From: a virus
Virus record (IMG/VR): IMGVR_UViG_3300028392_000321
Span: 1-21,894 of that record
Length of the DNA stretch: 21,894 nucleotides
Direction: 5' to 3' (one strand)
The notes under the pieces: generated by a model
Databases searched by the model: none
Told to the model about the DNA's origin: nothing
The model's input: only the letters and a program-made list of their open reading frames with translations
Program-made: the position numbers and the translations under genes
Part shown: in pieces, positions 1 through 7,614 of the stretch
How the letters are laid out: every line of letters begins with the position of its first letter
Numbering within the stretch: position 1 is the first letter of the stretch

Positions 1-1353
1 AGTTGTAGGTATTACAGGCGTAGATGATTGGTCAAAATCAAGGTTCATTTGGGCTGAAAATCCAAAAGGATTTGTATATCCCATAGAGATTAAAGCCATA
101 GTAAAGCGTTTTACTCTACTTGAAGACCCAAATGAGCTAAATGCAGGGAGCAGATCGGTTACGATAGCTGCGCCATTATCAGCTTGAGTATCCCAAGCTT
201 TACAGACTTTTCCTGCTGTACCAAAATAAAGATTCTCATTAGCAAAATACCAACACTGTGCGGGTATGTTAGTCCATCTAGCCCAACCACCAGAAATGGT
301 GTTCATAACGTACTGATATGATTCAGTTGCGCTAATCGGGACATTAACTAAAAGCATATTTTGAGGAGGGTATAATGTTACATCCCACCCATAATTACTT
401 GCATAAGTAGTCGTATCTTGCGCTAATTGATTCTGAATCTTATCAGTAATCATTAAATGGGTGCTGACACGGCTAGACATTAAGGCTTTAGATAAAGGGA
501 TTAATCCATCTTTATTAAGCAATAATACATCACCACCATATTTGCAAGTGCTACGCTCCCCTACAGGTGAACCTACAAGATAAACACCTACTAATGACCA
601 GTTATTAGGATCAGCAGGGTCAACACCTTTATATACAGCTACTTGACCTGCTGAAGTGATAACTACAAAATAGTCATCCATTCCGTAACCAGCATCTAAC
701 GACCAAGTTGTTATTTGAGATATAGACCCTCCTTGTTCAAAGATAGGGCCAAAGTCAAATACTGCCGCTGCACCTGAAATTGCATCAGTAGCTAAATACC
801 AGCATTTAAGAGACTCTTTCTGAATAAACCAGTTACGTCTTTTATGAGTATGAACATCTGATAAAAGCGTAGTTGCGACACCCGTAATAGCATACGGTGA
901 AGATACTGCGGTAACTGCATACCATGTAGTACCGTCATAAATTCGCAGATTATCAAGTCCATTAACAGCTAGAAGGAATGACCCACCTGAAGTTGCAAAT
1001 TGAGCATGAGTCCATTTAGCGTTAGTTAATCCACTAACTACAGCAGCGCCTACAGCGCCTTGAGCTGTTGCATTATAAATCGCGCAAGTTCCTGCGTTAT
1101 TACTAACTGCAAATAGTTGTTCTGTACCGGTAGAAGAATCGTAATCTATTAATGTTTGAACTGAACCGGGGATTCCAGTAGCCCAATCAGAATACCCTTT
1201 TCGTGATCTAAGTTCAGTAGGCGTACAAAACCAATTATCTAATACTACTGCATCAGACGGCTTCATTTGTGCTAAAGGATCACGAGAGTTCCAACCACCT
1301 ACAGGTGCAGTAACTGTGATCGTACTAGCCCTTTGTCTTCTTGGTTTTAGCAT
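1..1353 (-). CDS. P22 gp10-like head-tail stabilisation protein, partial (C-terminus missing)
   Basis: An uninterrupted reading frame of 451 codons runs from the ATG at 1351-1353 off the left edge of the window. The protein opens MLKPRRQRAS and then has VGGWNSRDPLAQM, a start typical of podophage packaged-DNA stabilisation or tail-hub proteins of the P22 gp10 type. The rest is a series of short beta-strand segments rich in Gly, Thr, Trp and Tyr, which fits a beta-propeller-like hub protein of the virion. There are no membrane or catalytic motifs. It follows the adaptor gene, as in P22-like gene orders, but an HNH gene now lies between them, and its start is only 9 bases after the HNH stop. 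The ribosome site is weak (AGG, 8 bases upstream) and lies at the HNH stop codon. The virion role is quite secure; the exact gp10 equivalence is inferred from position and the N-terminal motif. Confidence 0.75.
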   Translation of the reverse strand, partial: MLKPRRQRASTITVTAPVGGWNSRDPLAQMKPSDAVVLDNWFCTPTELRSRKGYSDWATGIPGSVQTLIDYDSSTGTEQLFAVSNNAGTCAIYNATAQGAVGAAVVSGLTNAKWTHAQFATSGGSFLLAVNGLDNLRIYDGTTWYAVTAVSSPYAITGVATTLLSDVHTHKRRNWFIQKESLKCWYLATDAISGAAAVFDFGPIFEQGGSISQITTWSLDAGYGMDDYFVVITSAGQVAVYKGVDPADPNNWSLVGVYLVGSPVGERSTCKYGGDVLLLNKDGLIPLSKALMSSRVSTHLMITDKIQNQLAQDTTTYASNYGWDVTLYPPQNMLLVNVPISATESYQYVMNTISGGWARWTNIPAQCWYFANENLYFGTAGKVCKAWDTQADNGAAIVTDLLPAFSSFGSSSRVKRFTMALISMGYTNPFGFSAQMNLDFDQSSTPVIPTT

Positions 1354-1362
1354 TTATTTGGC

Positions 1363-1839
1363 CTATTTAACATGTGTCCACCGTCTTCCCATTTTAATAT
1401 TGCGAATAGCAGATTCGCTAACATCAAAATCTCTAGCTAACCTTGCACAAGTAACACCTATCGCTAATTTATCCTTGATAATTAGCACCTTATTTTCATC
1501 TAACTTTGCTTGAGACTGCTGGCTTCCAGTTAAATACCTACCTCGGCCTTTAGTTCTCATATCAGCTACATTTTCAGCTTGTGTCCCTTGAGACAGATGT
1601 TCTGGATTAATACAGTTTGGGGTATCACATGAGTGCATTATAACCCCTGTTATTTCTTGATTAGGGTTATGTAGCTTCCAAACTTCTCTATGAACCCTAA
1701 CTAAATTTCCGTCTCTCGTTATTCTTCCATATCCACAATCATCTAAATTCCCTTTAAATAAAATACATCCGTTTACTTGTACTTCAGTATGTACGTTAAC
1801 TCTATCCCAAAATGTAATGCCGTTAACTGGTCTTGCCAT
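1363..1839 (-). CDS. HNH homing endonuclease with C-terminal HTH
   Basis: This 158-residue free-standing HNH nuclease (HNH_3 type) probably cuts a related phage genome lacking the gene so that the gene is copied in. The core is visible: H50 in VHREVWKLHN, then IMHSCDTPNC and NPEHLSQGTQAEN with H69, C71, C76, N78 and H81. Residues about 116-150 (ARLARDFDVSESAIRNI) form a resolvase-like helix-turn-helix that would give site recognition. It lies between two structural genes that are normally adjacent, without interrupting either. Its start has a good GGAG ribosome site, but that site is inside an inverted repeat (see 1841-1870). There is no sign of a self-splicing intron: both flanking genes are complete at this junction. 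Confidence 0.9.
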   Translation of the reverse strand: MARPVNGITFWDRVNVHTEVQVNGCILFKGNLDDCGYGRITRDGNLVRVHREVWKLHNPNQEITGVIMHSCDTPNCINPEHLSQGTQAENVADMRTKGRGRYLTGSQQSQAKLDENKVLIIKDKLAIGVTCARLARDFDVSESAIRNIKMGRRWTHVK

Positions 1840-1840
1840 G

Positions 1841-1894
1841 ATAATCTCCGATTAAATAAAAAGAGATTATATGATATCATGGCTTGATACTTAA
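1841..1894 (-). promoter_or_regulatory. Leader hairpin and overlapping promoter of the HNH gene
   Basis: The inverted repeat ATAATCTC (1841-1848) and GAGATTAT (1863-1870), with a 14-base loop, would pair in minus-strand read-through RNA. It would bury three of the four bases of the GGAG ribosome site at 1846-1849, just before the ATG at 1837-1839. A perfect minus-strand TATAAT lies at 1866-1871 with a weak TTAAGT 17 bases upstream (1889-1894). A transcript begun there would start near 1859 and would lack the upstream arm. Just beyond is the palindrome ATGATATCAT (1871-1880). The repeat is seen directly; the regulatory reading is inferred by analogy with T4 homing endonuclease genes. Confidence 0.5.
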
Positions 1895-1903
1895 ATCAAT
1901 AAC

Positions 1904-2812
1904 CTAACTTGTAGAGTTCCCAAAACCCGTATCCGGTATGTTCGATTGTGTAAGTAGGATGTTTGGATAGCGGGGTGCAAGTGATAATGTATCAGCACCT
2001 GATTCAGAAGCTTTCCATTTATCTAGCTCACGAGTATAATCCTGAAGTACCGCAGTAGTGTCAAAGCCTCTAATTTCAAATAGCTTAAGTTTAGTACCTA
2101 AAATTAGAACCCTATCAGTAAATCTGCTAGTATCAGTATCAGCAGTAAACTTAGTTTTATACGTTCCGTTAGCGGCTATAACCCAGCCATTAGAGACATA
2201 TTCAAAACCTAATACAAGCGTTGCTGTAGGTGCAGGCCAGAGTGTAAACTTGTCACCCATCATGCGGAAACGCATACGTGGGCCAGTTGTTACATAACTA
2301 GCTTTAAGCCATTGCCACTCTTGAGCATCTTTAGGCCCTATAATAGACCAACGGTTAGATTTGTTATATTGAGTCTTATCAACTATTCGTGCATAATCAC
2401 TAGGCATAGCGTATCTAGCTTGCCCAAAAGTAATAGTGATTCCAGTTGCAGTTTCTGTAGATGGAATAGTCATTTCAGCAGTTGTAGAGCCTACAGCAGT
2501 TAAAAAACTATCTTGTTGGATACCAGTGCCTGAAGCCATAAAATCAGTAGTTAAACCAATTACTGAGCTTAAATTTGTAATTGTTGTTGAGTCTGCGGTT
2601 ACATTACCTGTGTATTGGTAATATACAGTCTCAAAACGGTATTCTGCGGCTAGAGTTTGCCAATCCCTATCAGTTGATATGATATCGCCAGCTCTATTCA
2701 TCAGTGCTAATATTTGTAGCACTTGGGGGTCTGTCGAAGTAGCTACGACAGTAGGGACAGGCAACCCTAATTCTAAACAGACATCTTGTACGTTCGATAA
2801 AAGGGTTGCCAT
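1904..2812 (-). CDS. Head-to-tail adaptor (SU10-type connector)
   Basis: This 302-residue protein begins MATLLSNVQDVCLELGLP, followed by QILALMNRAGDIISTDRDW. This helical N-terminus is typical of podophage adaptor proteins that bind below the portal and join head to tail. The middle is a beta-rich insertion of Thr/Ser repeats (about 65-130). A conserved-looking stretch follows (YAMPSDYARIVD, WSIIGPKDAQEW, FTLWPAP, LGFEYVSNGWV), and then a final helix pair with LILGTKLKLFEIRGFD. It lies between the 177-residue head gene and the gp10-like gene, the expected place. The AGGA of its ribosome site overlaps the stop codon of the gene before it (TAGGATTT), so translation is probably coupled. Confidence 0.75.
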   Translation of the reverse strand: MATLLSNVQDVCLELGLPVPTVVATSTDPQVLQILALMNRAGDIISTDRDWQTLAAEYRFETVYYQYTGNVTADSTTITNLSSVIGLTTDFMASGTGIQQDSFLTAVGSTTAEMTIPSTETATGITITFGQARYAMPSDYARIVDKTQYNKSNRWSIIGPKDAQEWQWLKASYVTTGPRMRFRMMGDKFTLWPAPTATLVLGFEYVSNGWVIAANGTYKTKFTADTDTSRFTDRVLILGTKLKLFEIRGFDTTAVLQDYTRELDKWKASESGADTLSLAPRYPNILLTQSNIPDTGFGNSTS

Positions 2813-2822
2813 ATTTTAAATC

Positions 2823-3356
2823 CTATGAAGTTTTAGGTTCTTCTTCTACGCTTTTACGAGTTCGTTTAGCAGGTTCTACTTTCATAGAGTCCATTAAAAG
2901 TTTCATTTGAGCTTGAAGTTCAGCTATTTGGTCGTTTTGTTGAGTGATTATAACATCAGCATCAACTTTACCTCTATTTAAAAAGGCTTGTGCTTTAACT
3001 CTTAATTGTATACCGCCCATCATTCTAGCAAAAGCTGAATCAGGTGCGCTTGCAACTTGTTCAATAAATCTAAAGCCTTGATATGCTAATTCGTGTCTCA
3101 ATGTTTCGGCTATTTCTACCCACTCGGCCATTGGAGTGCCTTTTATATCTTTAAGCCCTTTATAGGCTTCCCATTGTCTTGCAAAACGTCTTTTATGGGT
3201 ATCTTCAGCAATAGTATCTATTGATAAAGACTTATCACCCGGAACACCTATCCTAATAAAGTCGTATTCTTGGTTCTCATGAATACCAACATAAAAAGAT
3301 ACATCTAAGTAAGCATCGCCACCGGTATCGCCAACGTATGAAATTCCATCACTCAT
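2823..3356 (-). CDS. Unknown head-module protein with coiled-coil tail
   Basis: A 177-residue protein of unknown function. Residues 1-60 look like a small beta domain (DAYLDVSFYVGIHENQEYDF). The middle is helical, with basic and aromatic residues (HKRRFARQWEAYKGLKDI). Residues about 130-160 (QQNDQIAELQAQMKLLMDSM) form a likely coiled coil, and the tail is charged and probably disordered. Position between the decoration-type protein and the adaptor suggests a minor virion or assembly protein. The ribosome site GAGG lies directly beyond the T-run of the terminator at 3368-3400, so this gene is translated from read-through RNA or from a promoter not recognised here. Confidence 0.6.
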   Translation of the reverse strand: MSDGISYVGDTGGDAYLDVSFYVGIHENQEYDFIRIGVPGDKSLSIDTIAEDTHKRRFARQWEAYKGLKDIKGTPMAEWVEIAETLRHELAYQGFRFIEQVASAPDSAFARMMGGIQLRVKAQAFLNRGKVDADVIITQQNDQIAELQAQMKLLMDSMKVEPAKRTRKSVEEEPKTS

Positions 3357-3367
3357 TTTAAATCCTC

Positions 3368-3400
3368 AAAAAAAATTAGGGGGTAATGGCTATTACCCCC
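3368..3400 (-). terminator. Rho-independent terminator after the capsid/decoration genes
   Basis: A perfect 9-bp stem (GGGGGTAAT / ATTACCCCC at 3379-3387 and 3392-3400) with a 4-base loop is followed on the minus strand by TAA and eight T's (3368-3375). It lies 10 bases beyond the stop of the 164-residue gene. It would end most transcripts after the coat and decoration genes and lower expression of the connector genes. Confidence 0.85.
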
Positions 3401-3410
3401 TTTTACTACT

Positions 3411-3905
3411 TTATACTATTTGACCTTGATGGAAAGGACGATTGATTTGAATCAATGCCAAACCGCTTGATGGAGTACCAGTTGTAGTGCTAACTTTAGC
3501 GTTAAGAATTTGCTCACCATTGACGGCTGCATCATCTACAGAGCCGGGAGTTGCAGCTAAAGAGAAAACTTCAGCGCCAACAACCATAGCGTTAGGGGCT
3601 TTTACAGCCGCTATACCTGCAATTTGATACCAGCCGTATTGTGATGCTACGTTAGCAGACATCGCAACCGCAACTTGACCTAAACCACCAGTAGCTGGAG
3701 CTAAAGCAGTAGTACCTAAATATGAATCATAGTCTACTAATGAACCAACAACAGTAGATGCGATACCCGCTAAATATATAAATTCACCAGCACCGTAAGC
3801 AGCATCTTCAGCACGAACGATAGTGCCTAAAAGATGATTTTTAGTAGTGTCAGAATATGAGATAGGTTGAGGGCCTATCAATGGATCAGTAATTTTATAA
3901 GCCAT
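3411..3905 (-). CDS. Probable capsid decoration/stabilisation protein
   Basis: A 164-residue protein rich in Ala, Gly, Ser, Thr and Val, predicted to be nearly all beta, with no charged clusters or membrane segments. It begins MAYKITDPLIGPQPIS and contains LGTIVRAEDAAYGAGEFIYLAG and VGSLVDYD, the style of small capsid cement proteins that follow coat genes in phage head operons. It is 12 bases downstream of the major capsid gene with an AAGG ribosome site, and the operon's strongest terminator follows it. Both points suggest high expression in step with the coat protein. The assignment rests on position and composition; no family-specific motif was recognised. Confidence 0.6.
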   Translation of the reverse strand: MAYKITDPLIGPQPISYSDTTKNHLLGTIVRAEDAAYGAGEFIYLAGIASTVVGSLVDYDSYLGTTALAPATGGLGQVAVAMSANVASQYGWYQIAGIAAVKAPNAMVVGAEVFSLAATPGSVDDAAVNGEQILNAKVSTTTGTPSSGLALIQINRPFHQGQIV

Positions 3906-3917
3906 TAGATTTAAACC

Positions 3918-4916
3918 TTATAGAGTTGAGAAAGTAGCGTTGAATTGAGCGCCAGAACAAGTTAATGCACCTGAGAAACCCATCAAACGAACGATTGCAT
4001 CTTGGTTGACCGCTTGACGATCCCCACCGATAGGCACGAAGTTACGATCTTTGTGAGGACGGAAATAAACATATTTAGAATTGATAAAGTCCATTCTAGT
4101 TGCAACTTGATTACCACCGATACCGCCACCAAGTACAACGTCAGCAGAACCAGCACCGCCATAGAATTTCAATGCGCTGAAACCAGCAGCACCTAATTTA
4201 TCATCAGTGATACGTTGGATAGCTTGTAAAGAAGACAAGTAAACAGAGTAAGCAGTTGATCCAGCATAGATTAAATCTACATGGTCAGTTCCACGAACTA
4301 CAGACAAAGCAACAGTGTTCATGCTGTTTTGAATGTTAGCAGCAGTAGCAACACCGCCAGCCAAAGTAGTAGATGTGAAAGCACCGTTACGCCAGAAAGT
4401 CCAAGTAGCGCGGTCAATACCACCGTAAGTACCAGAAGTAGGCGTAGTGCTAATCATAGCTGACAAACCAACTAAGTTCTTACCAGCGTTGCCAGTTCCA
4501 TCGCCATGTAAATCAGTATCAATTTTGTTACGTAAACGAGCTTCAGCAATTTCAACACGAGTTGCAAGCAATTCGATCATTTGCTCTTTACCACTGTTTT
4601 GTAACATTTCAGGGCCTGAAATAGTTACTGCATCAGCATAATGCTTTAGTGTGAATTGAGCAGCAGAAATTGGGCTATCAGGTGAAATGTTGATAGTTTC
4701 ATAACCGGAGTATGAAGATGCGTAGTTAGTATTAGGGTCGTTATAGAACAATTCTTGTAAAATTGTTGAACCACCAGAAATAGTTTTAATGTTGCCACGT
4801 TCAGACAAACGCATCAATAATGCGTTGTTGTTAGACAAGTTGTTTTGAGCCGATTTAGTACGAGACTCAATAGTAGTAGCGATGATATCGCTGATTGCGC
4901 TGTTGGCGAAAGCCAT
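3918..4916 (-). CDS. Major capsid protein
   Basis: A 332-residue coat protein that forms the icosahedral shell. It begins MAFANSAISDIIATTIESRT and has the expected order for HK97-fold coat proteins. There is a helical N-arm and a long segment TISGPEMLQNSGKEQMIELLATRVEIAEARLRNKID (about 98-133) that reads as the spine helix. After it comes a Gly/Thr-rich region with the DLHGDGTGNAGKNLVGLSAM stretch, then beta-rich P and A-domain-like parts, ending in FSGALTCSGAQFNATFSTL. It follows the scaffold gene and precedes a decoration gene. It has one of the best ribosome sites of the module (AGAGGA). The codon choice is cleaner than in its neighbours, as expected for the most abundant virion protein. 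Confidence 0.85.
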   Translation of the reverse strand: MAFANSAISDIIATTIESRTKSAQNNLSNNNALLMRLSERGNIKTISGGSTILQELFYNDPNTNYASSYSGYETINISPDSPISAAQFTLKHYADAVTISGPEMLQNSGKEQMIELLATRVEIAEARLRNKIDTDLHGDGTGNAGKNLVGLSAMISTTPTSGTYGGIDRATWTFWRNGAFTSTTLAGGVATAANIQNSMNTVALSVVRGTDHVDLIYAGSTAYSVYLSSLQAIQRITDDKLGAAGFSALKFYGGAGSADVVLGGGIGGNQVATRMDFINSKYVYFRPHKDRNFVPIGGDRQAVNQDAIVRLMGFSGALTCSGAQFNATFSTL

Positions 4917-4936
4917 AATAGTAATCCTCTAAAAAA

Positions 4937-5890
4937 TTATAAACCGTGTAAGCGCATTGCTTGACGTACGGCATCTTCAGTTGATGCAGGCATAACTGAG
5001 CGAGTCACTCCAGCAGGAGCGCCTTTTACAGATACGGCTGCGGCCTTTGCAGCTTGAGCTGCTTGATTTGCCTGAACTAGATTTTGTCTGTTAGCTCCAC
5101 CTTGCTGTTGAGCAATAGTTTTGTTGAAAACATTATCATCTAATCGTATGGCTTTCGCATAAGCATCATCCAGATCATTTGCAAAACCACGTTCTAGCAG
5201 GTCTGCCATCGTAGCTTGCACATCTGTAAAATGTTCATGTGATTGTGCAAATCCATCAATACTAGACTGAATCTGTACATCCTCTTGGCTTTGTCTAAAG
5301 TTTTGAGAGGCTTGCAGTTGACCTTGGGTATACTCCAACTGCGCTTTTAAATTGTGCATATTCGGATCGTATGGCACACCGGCTAGTGAGTTCATATCAA
5401 TCTGGTAATCATGTGCTAACTTTTGTAACATTTCCGCTTTTTCTTGGTATGATCCCATTCTAAGCGTGTGTTCGGTTTTCAATAGGTTAGTAAACGCCAC
5501 GTCTGGAGTTACGCCTAGGTTGTGCATGTAATCTTTATAAGGCGAAATAGCTTTATCTATGGTTTTAGCATAGTTGGCTGCTTCCTTATACTGTTCAATC
5601 CCTTTATGGAATTGATCCTGCCGTTCGATTATATACTTCTGTGCTTCTTCAGGCAAGCCTTCCATTACTTTAGCAGCATCCGCCTTCCATGATTTCCAAG
5701 GTGAGCGTTCTTGTGATACTACTTTAGGTTCTTCAGGTGCTTTTTCTTCAGGAGCTTTATCTTCAAGTTTATCAAATTCTTTACTGATAATATCTTGTGT
5801 AGTTTCAGGTTCATTTGACTCAATAGCAGGTGTTGAATCTACTGATTCTACTACTTCGCTTGAGTCGTCAAGCATTGTATCTTCACTCAT
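4937..5890 (-). CDS. Capsid assembly scaffolding protein
   Basis: A 317-residue protein directly upstream of the coat gene, the usual place for a scaffold. The N-terminal 60 residues are very acidic and low in complexity (Ser, Glu, Asp, with KAPEEKAPEEP). The SPWKSWKADAAKVM stretch (about 63-76), typical of phage scaffolds, comes next. After it is a mostly helical body with Gln-rich coiled coil (LKAQLEYTQGQLQASQNFRQ), and then an Ala/Gln-rich linker (QAAQAAKAAAVSVKGAPAG). It ends in a short helix, DAVRQAMRLHGL, which may be the coat-binding end. It would direct the shape of the procapsid and then be lost before packaging. Family assignment is from position and architecture. Confidence 0.8.
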   Translation of the reverse strand: MSEDTMLDDSSEVVESVDSTPAIESNEPETTQDIISKEFDKLEDKAPEEKAPEEPKVVSQERSPWKSWKADAAKVMEGLPEEAQKYIIERQDQFHKGIEQYKEAANYAKTIDKAISPYKDYMHNLGVTPDVAFTNLLKTEHTLRMGSYQEKAEMLQKLAHDYQIDMNSLAGVPYDPNMHNLKAQLEYTQGQLQASQNFRQSQEDVQIQSSIDGFAQSHEHFTDVQATMADLLERGFANDLDDAYAKAIRLDDNVFNKTIAQQQGGANRQNLVQANQAAQAAKAAAVSVKGAPAGVTRSVMPASTEDAVRQAMRLHGL

Positions 5891-5900
5891 TTCTTAATCC

Positions 5901-6227
5901 TTAATTGAATTTTTCAGATATTTCTCTACGCAAAGCTTCTTTCTTACGTTTTACCGCAAAATGATCTACTTTTTGTTCTGTACTATCATTACCAACTTCA
6001 CGCACATTATGAGTAATCAAATGCTTGCGATGTTGGCTTCTTCCAGTAATCATTTCCCCAGTCATCATAGACTTGTAAGGTTTTATGTCTTCAAATACCG
6101 CAGGTGCGGTCATTACCCGAATGGTGATTTCTCCACAACATTCAGGTAACTTATCCCAATCAGCTAACTTGCGGAATATATCTTGATGTTCTCCGCAGGT
6201 TCTACATTTGACTTCATATAAAGGCAT
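5901..6227 (-). CDS. FmdB-type zinc-ribbon protein
   Basis: A 108-residue protein starting MPLYEVKCRTCGE, with a second pair in PECCGE. C8 and C11 with C30 and C31 make a zinc ribbon like that of the FmdB family, whose members are common but poorly understood. The rest is charged and helical, ending with a Lys/Arg/Glu-rich segment (KRKKEALRREISEKF) that could bind nucleic acid. It begins at a TAATG overlap with the gene before it and ends 10 bases before the scaffold start, so it is translated with the virion genes. It may be an assembly helper or a regulator; the sequence does not decide which. Confidence 0.7.
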   Translation of the reverse strand: MPLYEVKCRTCGEHQDIFRKLADWDKLPECCGEITIRVMTAPAVFEDIKPYKSMMTGEMITGRSQHRKHLITHNVREVGNDSTEQKVDHFAVKRKKEALRREISEKFN

Positions 6228-6826
6228 TAAAGAACGTCCTCAGTCCATTCAATGATTAAATATAATGATGCGCCTATAGGCACAGCCGCGCCAGCAAAGT
6301 TAAACGCTATAGACTCAGCTACACCGCGTAGTACAGGTGCTTTATCGTTACGGTTGCCGAACATAAACTGTCTTTCTGTTCCAGCTCCAGCAGGCGTAGC
6401 GCCAGCAGGTAAATATACTTTTGAAGCTTCTAAAGTTACGCCCGTACCTAATGCTGAAGGATTAGCGGTATAAAGCGCTAGAGTAGCAGTAGCCGCGGCA
6501 TCTGACGAATCAGATTGAGATGGTGTAGGGGCAGTTGAAGTACCACCTGTATTAACCGTAGTTCGTTTAGTAAGGTATAGATCGTAAATTGAGGCCGCTG
6601 TAGCTGTACCTAATATACCTGCTCTAGTTACACGGATTGTTTTAGTAGCTGAACCTTTCAATACTAAAACATCAGTTGCAGTAGCTACTGGTGTTATATC
6701 AATAGCAGTATATCTAAAGGTAGGTTTAGGACTATTGATACTGACAGATAATGTAGACCCGTCATTACCCGCTGATTGTTGAGCGTTCCCATTTGAAGCG
6801 CCTGTTATTAGTGCTGATCCTGCCAT
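6227..6826 (-). CDS. Probable minor virion protein
   Basis: A 199-residue protein, Ala/Thr/Ser/Gly-rich and predicted to be beta throughout. It contains FRYTAIDITPVATATDVLVLKGSA, a long Ser/Thr-rich loop (TVNTGGTSTAPTPSQSDSSDA, about 90-110) and a C-terminal strand set ending SLYLIIEWTEDVL. There are no enzyme motifs. It resembles virion surface or fibre-base proteins in composition. It lies in the run between portal and scaffold with short gaps on both sides, so it is co-transcribed with head genes. The specific function is unknown. Confidence 0.6.
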   Translation of the reverse strand: MAGSALITGASNGNAQQSAGNDGSTLSVSINSPKPTFRYTAIDITPVATATDVLVLKGSATKTIRVTRAGILGTATAASIYDLYLTKRTTVNTGGTSTAPTPSQSDSSDAAATATLALYTANPSALGTGVTLEASKVYLPAGATPAGAGTERQFMFGNRNDKAPVLRGVAESIAFNFAGAAVPIGASLYLIIEWTEDVL

Positions 6827-6835
6827 TTGATTTGC

Positions 6836-7612
6836 CTATAAAAGTAACATTAATGATTCTTCATCGTCTAATTCGTCTTGAATTAAACGGTCTATTTCAG
6901 CTTGAAGCGCCATTGCTTGCGCTTGCATAACCCTTTCTTGAAGCCTAGCTATATTAGCTTCTTCAGCAACTTTAATTTCAGCTTCTAAACTAATTTCTTC
7001 AAGCTCAGGGGGTATATCTTCACCTGTAACTTTAGCTATAGCATTTGCTATATCATTTTCAACTTCTTGACGTAAATCTTTATAAACTTTAGATTTTTTC
7101 TTGCCCGTTCCCCCTCGGTGCTGAGGTACAAACGTCTGAAAGTAAACAGCTATATCTTCTAAAGTTAAAGCTAAAACACCTTCGTGAACATCAGAACCTA
7201 ATATTTGTACACTTATATCTTCAAGAGGAATAGCTATTGCCGCATTATGAACGACTATTCCTGACGATGTATAAGTAAAGTCATCTAAGGTTAAACTTAT
7301 AGGCCCTGCATGAACATCTTGCCCGGCTACAACTACATCAATATCATCAAGAGCCAATGTTATTGTTGCATGGCGGGTTATTACGCCACTAGAAGCTACA
7401 GTTATATCATCCAGTGTTAGCTCTACTGTTGCGTGGCGAGTTATTACTCCGCTAGAAGCTACAGTTACATCATCAAGTGATATTGCTAACGTGCCAGAAT
7501 GTACAACCTTACCAGTAGAAGCAACAGTTATATCCGCAAGCGGTATGGCTACGGTTGTTTCTATCGTAGACCATTTAGAGGAATCCCATATTCCAGAATC
7601 CCACAAAGCCAT
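6836..7612 (-). CDS. Repeat-containing virion protein (seven 21-residue units plus coiled coil)
   Basis: A 258-residue protein in two parts. Residues about 18-165 are seven tandem units of about 21 residues, each of the form hydrophobic strand, LDDI.V.SSG, strand, then His. The unit-closing His residues are H38, H60, H81, H101, H122, H143 and H165. Units 2 and 3 share TVASSGVITRHAT almost exactly. After a basic linker (GGTGKKKSKVYKD) comes a long acidic helix or coiled coil (about 176-250) and a Leu-rich end. Such LDD.T.S..G repeats are seen in virion proteins of many tailed phages, so a beta-solenoid or beta-prism attached through the helical tail is likely. It starts 2 bases after the gene before it ends. 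Confidence 0.65.
   Translation of the reverse strand: MALWDSGIWDSSKWSTIETTVAIPLADITVASTGKVVHSGTLAISLDDVTVASSGVITRHATVELTLDDITVASSGVITRHATITLALDDIDVVVAGQDVHAGPISLTLDDFTYTSSGIVVHNAAIAIPLEDISVQILGSDVHEGVLALTLEDIAVYFQTFVPQHRGGTGKKKSKVYKDLRQEVENDIANAIAKVTGEDIPPELEEISLEAEIKVAEEANIARLQERVMQAQAMALQAEIDRLIQDELDDEESLMLLL
7118..7561 (-). repeat. In-frame tandem repeat, period about 63 bases, seven units
   Basis: The DNA behind the seven 21-residue units. The two most similar copies, around 7381 and 7444, share most bases over more than 40 positions (CTAGAAGCTACAGTTA in both). Outer copies keep only the protein pattern. This points to duplication by unequal crossing-over or slippage, with the youngest copies in the middle. 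Confidence 0.85.
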
Positions 7613-7614
7613 TT

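Noticed and set aside
1363-1839. HNH gene as part of a group I intron interrupting a structural gene
   Set aside because: The adaptor gene ends normally at 1904 and the next gene begins with its own ATG at 1353; there is no split reading frame and no intron core was seen.
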